From an uncultured Lachnospiraceae bacterium (GTDB taxonomy: Bacteria > Bacillota_A > Clostridia > Lachnospirales > Lachnospiraceae), in the NCBI GenBank assembly GCA_910587905.1, contig CAJUOF010000128.1:1-12883 (forward strand): DNA of 12,883 nt. The letters are read 5' to 3'. A program made the position numbers and the translations under genes. The notes beneath the pieces were generated by a model. It was given only the letters and a program-made list of their open reading frames with translations. It was not told the DNA's origin and searched no databases. This document shows positions 6,512-12,883 of this stretch, in pieces; within the stretch, counting starts at the first letter, position 1, and each line of letters opens with the position of its first letter.

Positions 6512-6529
6512 TATGTAAACGGTTACATA
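6512..6529. promoter_or_regulatory. LacI-type operator 2 (transporter operon side)
   Basis: TATGTAAACGGTTACATA is an 18-base near-perfect palindrome directly abutting the -10 box and covering the predicted transcription start, which is a repressing position. It fits the LacI-family consensus centred on CG. It also comes close to a catabolite-repression (cre) site, so CcpA binding is a second possibility. Confidence 0.78.
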
Positions 6530-6591
6530 AAAACCGCAAAATGTTACACACGAAACCCGTAGACGAGCTATGATTTACAGGAGGGAAAGAA

Positions 6592-7812
6592 ATGAAGAAG
6601 TTCAGACGAATTGCATGCATGATTTCCGGCTTGGCACTGCTTTTGTCCGCCGTGGCAGGATGTGGGGGCGAAGGCAAGACAGAAACGAAAGCCGAGACGA
6701 AAGCGGAAACGAAGGCGTCACCTGAGGGCGTTGCCGAGACGGCCGCTGGGGGAGAAAATTCTTCGGATCCGGTCAAGATCGCCCTTTACGGGCCCCTTAC
6801 GGGAAACAATGCCCAGTATGGACTGACTTATCAGGCGACCATCAACGCCCTTTGCGAGAAGGTAAACGCAGAAGGCGGGATCAATGGAAGAGAGGTTGTG
6901 GTAGAGGTATTTGACGATAAAAACGATCCGAAGGAAGCTTTGAATGTGGCGAACCTGATCGTGTCCGATCCCGAGATCGTTGCGGTGATCGGAAGTCAGA
7001 CTTCCTCGCCGACCCTGGCCGCCGCTCCTGTCTTCGAGGAAGCAGGACTGCCCATGATCACGCCTCAGGCGTCCCATGTGGACATCACGCCAACCGGCGA
7101 ACACATTTTCGGGATTGCCAGTCTTGCGCCATTTGAGGGAGGGGTGATCGCACGGCAGATGGTCGAGGATGGTTATAAAAAAGTTGCGGCGATCTATGCC
7201 AACGACGACTACGGCCTCAACATCATCGAGCGGTGGGAATCCGACGTCAAAGGAGCGGGCCTTGAAATCGTGGATATGGAACAGTACATTTCCGGACAGA
7301 CGTCCGACTTTACGCCTCTTCTGTCCAAGATCAAAGAGGCAGGGGCAGAGGCCGTCTATATCGAGCCTTCCTATGCGGATGCGGCCATGATCTGTACCCA
7401 GATGGAACAGCTTGAAATGGGGAATGTCCAGAAGTACGCCTGTTCCATGTGCTACACCGATTCCTTCCTGGAGGCGGCCGGAGCGTCGGCGGAAGGCATG
7501 AAGGTATGCAACTTCCTCTATCCGGAAACGACAGACGAGACCTTCCTCGCCTTAAAAGACCTTCTCAAGGAAAAGACACAGATGGAGAACATCGATGTAT
7601 ATGCGACCAACGCTCATGACGCATTCATGCTTTTGGTGGATGCCATGAAAGAAGTGGGGACCGATGGCGGCGCAGTGGCGAAGTGGCTTGCAGAGGTAAA
7701 GGATTGGCCGGGAGCCTGCGGTCCGATCACCTTTGACGAGACAAGGCATCCGGACAAACAGCTTTTCTGGTTCCAGGTGGAAGAGGGCCAGTTTAGCTAT
7801 ATCGGCCAGTAA
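6592..7812 (+). CDS. ABC transporter substrate-binding lipoprotein, branched-chain amino acid (LivJ/LivK) type
   Basis: 406 aa, anchored outside the membrane, where it captures substrate for the permeases encoded downstream. The N-terminus is a lipoprotein signal peptide with basic residues, a hydrophobic core and the lipobox AVAGC (Cys24). A charged linker with three AETK-type repeats (about residues 30-42) follows. The mature domain, from about residue 62, is a type-1 periplasmic binding fold: IALYGPLTGNNAQYG, AEGGINGREV, VIGSQTSSPTLAAAPVFEEAGLPMITPQAS and AAIYANDDYG. It heads the operon and has an AGGAGGG site before ATG 6592. LivJ/AmiC-type proteins bind amino acids, amides, urea or aromatic carboxylates, so 'leucine' should not be assumed. 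The amidohydrolase next door points to an amide-like or otherwise hydrolysable ligand. Confidence 0.93.
   Translation: MKKFRRIACMISGLALLLSAVAGCGGEGKTETKAETKAETKASPEGVAETAAGGENSSDPVKIALYGPLTGNNAQYGLTYQATINALCEKVNAEGGINGREVVVEVFDDKNDPKEALNVANLIVSDPEIVAVIGSQTSSPTLAAAPVFEEAGLPMITPQASHVDITPTGEHIFGIASLAPFEGGVIARQMVEDGYKKVAAIYANDDYGLNIIERWESDVKGAGLEIVDMEQYISGQTSDFTPLLSKIKEAGAEAVYIEPSYADAAMICTQMEQLEMGNVQKYACSMCYTDSFLEAAGASAEGMKVCNFLYPETTDETFLALKDLLKEKTQMENIDVYATNAHDAFMLLVDAMKEVGTDGGAVAKWLAEVKDWPGACGPITFDETRHPDKQLFWFQVEEGQFSYIGQ
6682..6717 (+). repeat. Three 12-base tandem repeats in the lipoprotein linker
   Basis: GAAACGAAAGCC, GAGACGAAAGCG and GAAACGAAGGCG lie head to tail and encode ETKA units. 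They fall in the flexible tether between the lipid anchor and the binding domain. Length change by slippage would stay in frame. Confidence 0.85.
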
Positions 7813-7842
7813 ACAGGGGACAGAAGGAGAATGGAGGAAAAG

Positions 7843-9009
7843 ATGAAAATTGACTTATCAGGGATTCCGGTGATCGACAACCATTGTCATCCGTTTGTGC
7901 TGGGCAGGGAGCCGGAGATATTTGCGGAGAATTTCTGCATCGGCCTTTACCCGGTGTCGGCGGAACATATGAGAAGCACCTTTTATTATCAGCAGGTGAT
8001 CAACGCCTTGAAGAGATTTTTTGATCTGCCGGAGGGGGCGGCGGAAGAGGAGGTACTTGCTCTCCGGGATAAATGCGCCAGGGAGGACCGGCAGGGTTAC
8101 GCCCACAGACTGCTTGAGAGCCAGAACATTCAGGGCTTCCTCTGTGATTTTGGCTTTCCCATCTCCCAGATCACCAATCCGGAGAACAAATTGACGGACG
8201 AGGAGATCAGGGAATACCGGGATGCCTGCGAGGACTATGCAGAAATTTACAACATTGATCGGATCGAGTGGGTGGCAAACAGGATCGTAGCTGAAGAGCC
8301 TTCCTTCGATGAATTTGAACGGCGGCTGGTGGAGGAAACCAAGGCCCTCGTGAAGGAAAAAAACCTGATTGCCCTAAAATCGGTGGTCGCCTATTACACG
8401 GGGCTGGACGTTAAACCCCTTTCCAGGGACGAATTCCGGAAGGGCTATTACCTCTACCTTTATAAGAAAGAGAACTGGGAATACCACAAAATGTTCCGGG
8501 ATTTCATTTTTATCAAAGCCTGCGAGATCTGTAAAGAGTTAAACATCCCGCTCCAGGTACATACGGGCCTGGGCGATACACCCCACTGCCATATTGTGCG
8601 GGTGAATCCGGCCAACCTCACCGACGCCCTCAACGATCCGAGAGTCATGGGGACGAAGCTGGTCTTGATCCACGGCGGCTATCCCTACTGCGAAGAGTTG
8701 GGCATGCTGGTGAACCATTTTGAACACGTATATTGTGACTGCTCTTCCTTCATTCCTTTTGCGGGTATCGCTGCCTATGACAAGCTGAAGGCACTTTTGG
8801 AACTTTGCCCCACGAGGAAGCTGTTTTTCGGGACGGATGCGGGGCTGATTTTGGAGGGCCTGTGGTTTGGCGCCATGAATTTTAAAAAAGTATATGCCCG
8901 TATCCTGGAGGAACTGATCGAGGACGGGTACATTACCTATGAATTCGCCATGAAGAGCGCAGAAGACATTCTTTATAATAATGTAAAGAGAGTATACCAG
9001 ATACCATAA
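7843..9009 (+). CDS. Metal-dependent amidohydrolase family protein (Amidohydro_2-like)
   Basis: 388 aa, cytoplasmic. ATG 7843 is preferred because GGAGG at 7833-7837 precedes it by five bases. The in-frame ATG 7831 has its AAGGAG only one base away. The protein shows the amidohydrolase metal-site pattern: HxH in VIDNHCHPF (His14, His16), Lys179 in LIALKSVV as a possible carboxylated ligand, His240 in IPLQVHTGLGD, His277 in LVLIHGGYPY and Asp332 in LFFGTDAGL. The overall look resembles the FluG/nodulin N-terminal amidohydrolase group, usually of unknown substrate. It sits between the binding protein and the permeases, so it very likely acts on the imported compound, either hydrolysing a C-N bond or decarboxylating it, since the superfamily does both. 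No signal peptide is seen. The exact reaction is unknown. Confidence 0.85.
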   Translation: MKIDLSGIPVIDNHCHPFVLGREPEIFAENFCIGLYPVSAEHMRSTFYYQQVINALKRFFDLPEGAAEEEVLALRDKCAREDRQGYAHRLLESQNIQGFLCDFGFPISQITNPENKLTDEEIREYRDACEDYAEIYNIDRIEWVANRIVAEEPSFDEFERRLVEETKALVKEKNLIALKSVVAYYTGLDVKPLSRDEFRKGYYLYLYKKENWEYHKMFRDFIFIKACEICKELNIPLQVHTGLGDTPHCHIVRVNPANLTDALNDPRVMGTKLVLIHGGYPYCEELGMLVNHFEHVYCDCSSFIPFAGIAAYDKLKALLELCPTRKLFFGTDAGLILEGLWFGAMNFKKVYARILEELIEDGYITYEFAMKSAEDILYNNVKRVYQIP

Positions 9010-9045
9010 AAACATATATCAGATGCAATAAGGAGGAAGTTTCGG

Positions 9046-9924
9046 ATGTTTCTCCAACAGATCATAAACGGACTTACGATCGGCTCCATCTACGCTCTGG
9101 TCGCCATCGGCTATTCCCTGGTGTTCGGAGTCCTGAGACTGATCAATTTCGCAAACGGAGCGGAATATATGCTGGGCGCCTATTTCGTCTATATCCTCAT
9201 GACTGCCTTTGGCGCAAAAGCTCCGCTTGCGATCCCGATCGCGGTCATTGCGCTGGGCCTGGTGGGTTACTTGGTGGATTTTGTGGGTCTTAAAAGGCTC
9301 CGCAAAAAGAATGCGCCGAGGATGTCGGCCCTGATCTCCACCCTGGGCGTGGGGACTTTTATTGAAAATGCGATACAGATATGGGTGGGGACGGAGACGA
9401 AATCCTATCCCAACTTCCTAAATTTCGGAAAGATCACCATCGGGAAGACCATCATAAGCTGGACCCAGATCATCATCTTCCTGATCTGTATCTTGCTGAT
9501 GATTGCCGTGTCCTTTGTCGTCTATCGGACCAAGATCGGAAAATCCATGTTGGCCGTCTCCCAGGACCAGATGTGTGCCCGGCTGATGGGAATCAACGTT
9601 TCCCTGGTGATCACCCTGACCTTCGTGGCGGCCGCCATGCTGGCCTGCATTTCCGGCGTACTGGTGGGCTCCTATTATCAGAACATTGATACGAATATGA
9701 GCTTTATCGTGGGAATGAAGACCTTTGCGGCGGCGGTGCTGGGCGGTGTGGGTTCCCTTCCCGGCGCCGTGGCCGGCGGCCTGATCGTCGGTCTGGCGGA
9801 ATCCATAGGGGCCAGTTATGTGAGCGCCGGATACCGCGATGCCATCGCATTTGCGATCCTGATCATCGTTCTTCTCGTCAAGCCCTCCGGGCTCTTCGGC
9901 AAGAACAATGTGGAAAAAATGTAG
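9046..9924 (+). CDS. livH: Branched-chain amino acid-type ABC permease, LivH family
   Basis: 292 aa integral membrane protein with about eight hydrophobic segments. The N-terminal signature GLTIGSIYALVAIGYSLVFGVLRLINFANGAEYMLGAY and the cytoplasmic-loop region around QDQMCARLMGINV, which contacts the ATPases, are typical of LivH. The segment AAAVLGGVGSLPGAVAGGLIVGLAES is also characteristic. An AAGGAGG about ten bases before ATG 9046 sets the start. It forms the membrane channel with the LivM-like protein encoded next. The symbol marks family membership only; the substrate may not be leucine. Confidence 0.95.
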   Translation: MFLQQIINGLTIGSIYALVAIGYSLVFGVLRLINFANGAEYMLGAYFVYILMTAFGAKAPLAIPIAVIALGLVGYLVDFVGLKRLRKKNAPRMSALISTLGVGTFIENAIQIWVGTETKSYPNFLNFGKITIGKTIISWTQIIIFLICILLMIAVSFVVYRTKIGKSMLAVSQDQMCARLMGINVSLVITLTFVAAAMLACISGVLVGSYYQNIDTNMSFIVGMKTFAAAVLGGVGSLPGAVAGGLIVGLAESIGASYVSAGYRDAIAFAILIIVLLVKPSGLFGKNNVEKM

Positions 9925-9940
9925 GGGAGGGGAGACACAG

Positions 9941-10984
9941 ATGAAGAAAAACAGTGTTCTGAAAAAAACCTGGACGGGGCTTGTGGAATTTGTCGCCATG
10001 CATCAGATTCCGATCATGGCCGTTCTGATCCTTCTGGTGATCGCCTTTCCCTTTATGACGGACAACAAGTATCTGCTCAGGATCGCAACCCTCTGCCTGA
10101 TCAACATCGTCCTGGGCTTGGCCCTGAACCTGGTGCAGGGTTACATGGGGCAGATGTCCTTCGCTACGGCAGCTTTCTGGGGGATCGGGGCTTACGCCGG
10201 GACCATCGGAGTCATGCGGCTTGGGATGCCATCCCTGGTGGGAATGGCCTTCGGTATGGCCGTGGCGGGAATCTTCGGTCTGCTGATCGCACTGCCCACC
10301 TTAAAATTAAAAGGCTATTACCTGTCCATCGTGACTATGGGTTTCTGCGAGATCGTGAGGATTGTGGAAATGAACTGGCAGGATCTCACCAGAGGTTCCC
10401 TGGGCATCATGAACATTCCGGCCGTGTCCTTTTTCGGGATCAAATTAAAATCTGGAAGGGCCAATTACATCATCGCGCTGATCATCCTGCTGGTGGTGAC
10501 CCTGCTGGTAAGAAATCTAATCAATTCCAACTTCGGCTTGTCCTTAAAGGCGATCCGGGACGACGACTCGGCCGCGGAGACCATGGGGATCAATATCGTG
10601 CATGTAAAACGGGTCAACTTCGTCATATCTGCCCTGATCTGCGGGTTCGTCGGAGCTTTTTACGCCCAGTATGTATCCTTCATCCACCCGTCCAGTTTCA
10701 CCAGCGGCGTGTCTCAGGAATACATTGTCATGATCATCTTCGGTGGCCTGGGGAGCATTCCCGGCACCTTTCTTGGCTGTATCATCCTGACGATCCTTCC
10801 GGAGCTTATGAGAAGCCTGCTCCAGTACCGCCTTTTGATCTACGGGGCGCTGATGGTCATCATGATGAATTTTATGCCGGGCGGACTTTTGGGCAATCTG
10901 GATCTGGGGCTTGTGAAGAAAAAGACTCTGGAGAGACGAAAAAAAACTTTGGCGAGCGCAAAGGGAGGAGGTGACGGGAAATGA
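9941..10984 (+). CDS. livM: Branched-chain amino acid-type ABC permease, LivM family
   Basis: 347 aa from ATG 9941. The frame is open further upstream to 9908, inside livH, but the purine-rich GGGGAGGGGAG site at about 9924-9934 fits ATG 9941. It has about nine to ten membrane segments. The LivM signature LALNLVQGYMGQMSFATAAFWGIGAYAG lies near residue 65, the ATPase-coupling loop reads AIRDDDSAAETMGINIVHVK, and a GGLGSIPGTFLGC segment follows. The C-terminus after the last helix is strongly basic (KKKTLERRKK). It pairs with LivH as the second half of the translocation pore. Its stop overlaps the livG start (ATGA), so translation is coupled. Confidence 0.95.
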   Translation: MKKNSVLKKTWTGLVEFVAMHQIPIMAVLILLVIAFPFMTDNKYLLRIATLCLINIVLGLALNLVQGYMGQMSFATAAFWGIGAYAGTIGVMRLGMPSLVGMAFGMAVAGIFGLLIALPTLKLKGYYLSIVTMGFCEIVRIVEMNWQDLTRGSLGIMNIPAVSFFGIKLKSGRANYIIALIILLVVTLLVRNLINSNFGLSLKAIRDDDSAAETMGINIVHVKRVNFVISALICGFVGAFYAQYVSFIHPSSFTSGVSQEYIVMIIFGGLGSIPGTFLGCIILTILPELMRSLLQYRLLIYGALMVIMMNFMPGGLLGNLDLGLVKKKTLERRKKTLASAKGGGDGK

Positions 10985-11751
10985 GTGCCAATCTTGTAGT
11001 AACAAATCTCACTCAGAAATTCGGTGGTCTGACGGCGTTAAATGATGTGAACATGGAGGTGAACCTGGGGGAGATCGTTGGTGTGATCGGGCCCAACGGA
11101 GCCGGAAAGACGACCCTGTTCAACGTCATTACCGGCGTCTACCGCCCCACATCCGGCCAGGTGGTCCTAAACGGGAAACAAATCGGCGGCTTAAAGCGGT
11201 ACGAGATCACCAGGCTGGGCTTTGCCAGAACCTTCCAGAACATTCGCCTGTTTAAGCAGATGACGGTTTTGGACAACGTCAAGATGGGCATGTGCTGCCG
11301 TTCCAAATGCAATGTGTTTGACAACTTGCTCCATACACCCAGGAAACGGCGGGAAGAGCGGGCGCAGGAAAAGAAGGCATTGCAGATCCTGGAAACTCTG
11401 AACCTTTTGGATTACAAATATGACGCTCCGGGGAGCCTTCCTTATGGCGAGCAAAGGAGGCTGGAGATCGCTCGGGCCATGGCCACGGATGCGACGATCC
11501 TGCTTCTCGACGAGCCGGCGGCCGGAATGAACGACCAGGAGACGGCGGAGCTTTTAAAAACTGTGAGCGGACTGCGGGATTCCGGCTACACCATCATCCT
11601 GATCGAGCACGACATGAAATTTGTCATGAATCTCTGCGACCGGCTGTACGTGTTGAACCACGGCGAGCTGATCGCAGACGGAACTCCGGAGGAGGTCAAG
11701 ACGGATCCGGAGGTCATCAATGCCTACCTCGGAAAGGAGGAAGAGGAATGA
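10981..11751 (+). CDS. livG: Branched-chain amino acid-type ABC ATPase, LivG family
   Basis: 256 aa, peripheral on the cytoplasmic face. Walker A GPNGAGKT lies at residues 37-44. The signature loop is the LivG-type PYGEQRRLEIARAMA instead of LSGGQ. Walker B is ILLLDEPAAGMN, and the switch histidine is in ILIEHDMKF. The extra segment between Walker A and the signature (LGFARTFQNIRLFKQMTVLDNV) is typical of LivG. A GGAGGAGGTGA site precedes the start, which overlaps the livM stop. It pairs with LivF to hydrolyse ATP and drive import. Confidence 0.97.
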   Translation: MSANLVVTNLTQKFGGLTALNDVNMEVNLGEIVGVIGPNGAGKTTLFNVITGVYRPTSGQVVLNGKQIGGLKRYEITRLGFARTFQNIRLFKQMTVLDNVKMGMCCRSKCNVFDNLLHTPRKRREERAQEKKALQILETLNLLDYKYDAPGSLPYGEQRRLEIARAMATDATILLLDEPAAGMNDQETAELLKTVSGLRDSGYTIILIEHDMKFVMNLCDRLYVLNHGELIADGTPEEVKTDPEVINAYLGKEEEE

Positions 11752-12452
11752 GCATCCTTTCTGTCAAAGACTTAAGCGTACATTATGGCGGCATTCAGGC
11801 TCTCAGGGGCGTGTCCCTCACAGTGGAGGAGGGGGAGATCATCACCCTGATCGGGGCTAACGGAGCCGGGAAGTCGACGCTTATGAATTCCATCATGGGG
11901 ATTGTGCCGAAAGCTGCGGGGACGGTGGTTTACCGTGGCGAAGATATCACGAAGAAAGAAACTCGCCAGATCGTGAAGGACGGTATGATCCTGGCGCCGG
12001 AGGGCCGCCACATTTTTCCTGGTTTCACGGTGAAGGACAATCTTTTGCTGGGGGGCTACTACGAGACAGCGGCAGAGAACGAAAAAGAGTTGGAGACCGT
12101 GTTTGGCCTCTTTCCCATCTTAAAAGAGCGAATCCACCAGATGGGCGGGACCCTCTCCGGCGGCGAACAGCAGATGCTGGCGGTGGGGAGGGCCCTGATG
12201 GCCCATCCGAAAATCATGATGCTTGACGAGCCATCCCTGGGACTTGCGCCGCTGGTGATCGCAGATATTTTTAAGCTGTTTGGGCGGATCCGTGAAATGG
12301 GAGTGACGATCATTTTGGTGGAACAGAATGCGAGGATGGCACTTAAAGCCGCAGACCGGGGATATGTGATCGAGTCAGGGCGGATCGTCACGGAAGATAC
12401 CGCAGACAATCTTCTACATTCAGACGCAGTGGTGAGAGCTTACCTCGGCTAA
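11748..12452 (+). CDS. livF: Branched-chain amino acid-type ABC ATPase, LivF family
   Basis: 234 aa, the usual LivF length. Walker A GANGAGKS lies at residues 36-43, then ILAPEGRHIFPGFTVKDNLLLG (the LivF hallmark 'EGR..FP'), signature LSGGEQQMLAVGRALM, Walker B IMMLDEPSLGLAP and switch region IILVEQNARMAL. The start overlaps the livG stop (ATGA), with AAGGAGG at about 11734-11740. It is the last gene of the operon; no gene follows before the rRNA-type promoters. Confidence 0.97.
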   Translation: MSILSVKDLSVHYGGIQALRGVSLTVEEGEIITLIGANGAGKSTLMNSIMGIVPKAAGTVVYRGEDITKKETRQIVKDGMILAPEGRHIFPGFTVKDNLLLGGYYETAAENEKELETVFGLFPILKERIHQMGGTLSGGEQQMLAVGRALMAHPKIMMLDEPSLGLAPLVIADIFKLFGRIREMGVTIILVEQNARMALKAADRGYVIESGRIVTEDTADNLLHSDAVVRAYLG

Positions 12453-12520
12453 GGAGGACAAGAAACCGCCTGCCCGTGGTCGGATCGGATACCGGTCTCG
12501 GGCGGGGCGGATGATCCTCC
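12453..12520 (+). other. Large hairpin after livF, possible 3' processing or termination structure
   Basis: GGAGGA (12453-12458) can pair with TCCTCC (12515-12520). Inside this, CCGCC and GCCCG pair with CGGGC and GGCGG, giving a long interrupted G+C-rich stem. There is no T-run, so it is not a standard rho-independent terminator. It could protect the operon's 3' end or hide the orphan Shine-Dalgarno-like GGAGG, which has no start codon at a useful distance. Confidence 0.5.
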
Positions 12521-12598
12521 ACGATTACACAGAACAGCTCGATTCTGTATGAAAAAAAGAAAGAAATGCAAAAATACGGAAAATCAAGAAAATTGTCC

Positions 12599-12628
12599 TT
12601 GACAAACCATATTTTGGTGTGCTATATT
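12599..12628 (+). promoter_or_regulatory. rRNA-type promoter P1
   Basis: TTGACA (12599-12604) and TATATT (12623-12628) are 18 bases apart, with a TGC extended -10. It is the upstream member of a tandem pair. A-rich tracts precede it, as in UP-element-like sequence. Confidence 0.7.
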
Positions 12629-12693
12629 AAAAACCCACGGAAAGAAACGCAAAAATAAGCGCAGAAAAACGTGGAAAAAATTTAAAAAAGTTG

Positions 12694-12722
12694 TTGACAG
12701 AAAATGACAACTGTGCTAGACT
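12694..12722 (+). promoter_or_regulatory. rRNA-type promoter P2
   Basis: A perfect TTGACA (12694-12699) and TAGACT (12717-12722) are 17 bases apart, again with a TGC extended -10 and an A/T-rich stretch upstream (about 12662-12690). Transcription would start near 12729. Tandem P1/P2 promoters about 95 bases apart are typical of rrn operons. Confidence 0.78.
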
Positions 12723-12728
12723 ATAGAA

Positions 12729-12883
12729 GTTGTCGCTGAAAACAACAACGAGAACAAAAACAACGAACTTTGATAACTGAACAGTATATTCCAACCCCTG
12801 AAGTTTCTTTAAAAAGAAGTTTCAGAGAACAGGTCCGGAAGGTCATGGGACCGGAAAGACCAACCTAACAACAGTAAACGGGA
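12729..12883 (+). other. Probable rRNA operon leader (16S gene lies beyond the window)
   Basis: GAACTTTGATAACTGAACAG (12765-12784) resembles the boxA-like antitermination motif that recurs in Firmicute rRNA leaders and spacers. After it come a small hairpin (TTCTTT 12805-12810 against AAAGAA 12813-12818), a direct repeat of GAAGTTTC (12800-12807 and 12816-12823), and a GGTCC/GGACC hairpin (12832-12852). No ORF is present. The 16S sequence itself is not in the window, so the assignment rests on this architecture; a tRNA cluster is the main alternative. Confidence 0.65.

Noticed and set aside
9418..9999. Minus-strand frame of 193 codons opposite livH
   Set aside because: It is rich in H, D, G and Q, typical of an antisense shadow of a membrane protein, with no start signal.
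1..12883. CRISPR arrays, insertion sequences, tRNA genes
   Set aside because: No regularly spaced repeats, transposase frames with terminal inverted repeats, or cloverleaf sequences were seen on reading the window.

Overview
The window looks like chromosome from a Gram-positive Clostridia member, most likely Lachnospiraceae-like. The signs are strong AGGAGG ribosome binding sites, sigma-A type promoters, ATGA stop/start overlaps inside operons, a lipoprotein with a matching signal peptidase, and close Firmicute-type protein families. The assignment comes from sequence style and is not proven.

Region 1 (1-2930, + strand) is an A+T-richer module. It holds the 3' end of an unidentified gene, a 149-aa helical protein of unknown function, a 524-aa Ycf46-like AAA+ ATPase, a 163-aa unknown protein with a Q/N-rich N-terminus, and a 15-codon ORF with a CxxC motif. 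A clear rho-independent terminator ends it. The partners of the ATPase are not recognised, so this is the best candidate for an undescribed system.

Region 2 (2931-5300) is G+C-richer housekeeping-type DNA. On the + strand it has a putative TIM-barrel protein with its own promoter. On the - strand galU (UDP-glucose synthesis) is followed by an lspA-like lipoprotein signal peptidase, with a galU promoter just upstream.

Region 3 (5300-12452) is one regulated locus. A LacI-family repressor (- strand, apparent AUC start codon) faces a six-gene + strand operon: branched-chain-amino-acid-type substrate-binding lipoprotein, metal-dependent amidohydrolase, two LivH/LivM-type permeases and two LivG/LivF-type ATPases. 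Both divergent promoters can be read, and each has a TGTAA...TTACA operator directly after its -10 box. The repressor therefore probably controls both itself and the operon. The likely function is uptake of a small amide, amino-acid-like or carboxylate compound through the ABC transporter and its hydrolysis in the cytoplasm by the amidohydrolase. The substrate cannot be read from sequence.

Region 4 (12453-12883) has no gene. It holds a large hairpin after livF, then two tandem strong promoters, a boxA-like antitermination motif and leader hairpins. This is the usual layout upstream of a ribosomal RNA operon, whose 16S gene would lie beyond the window.
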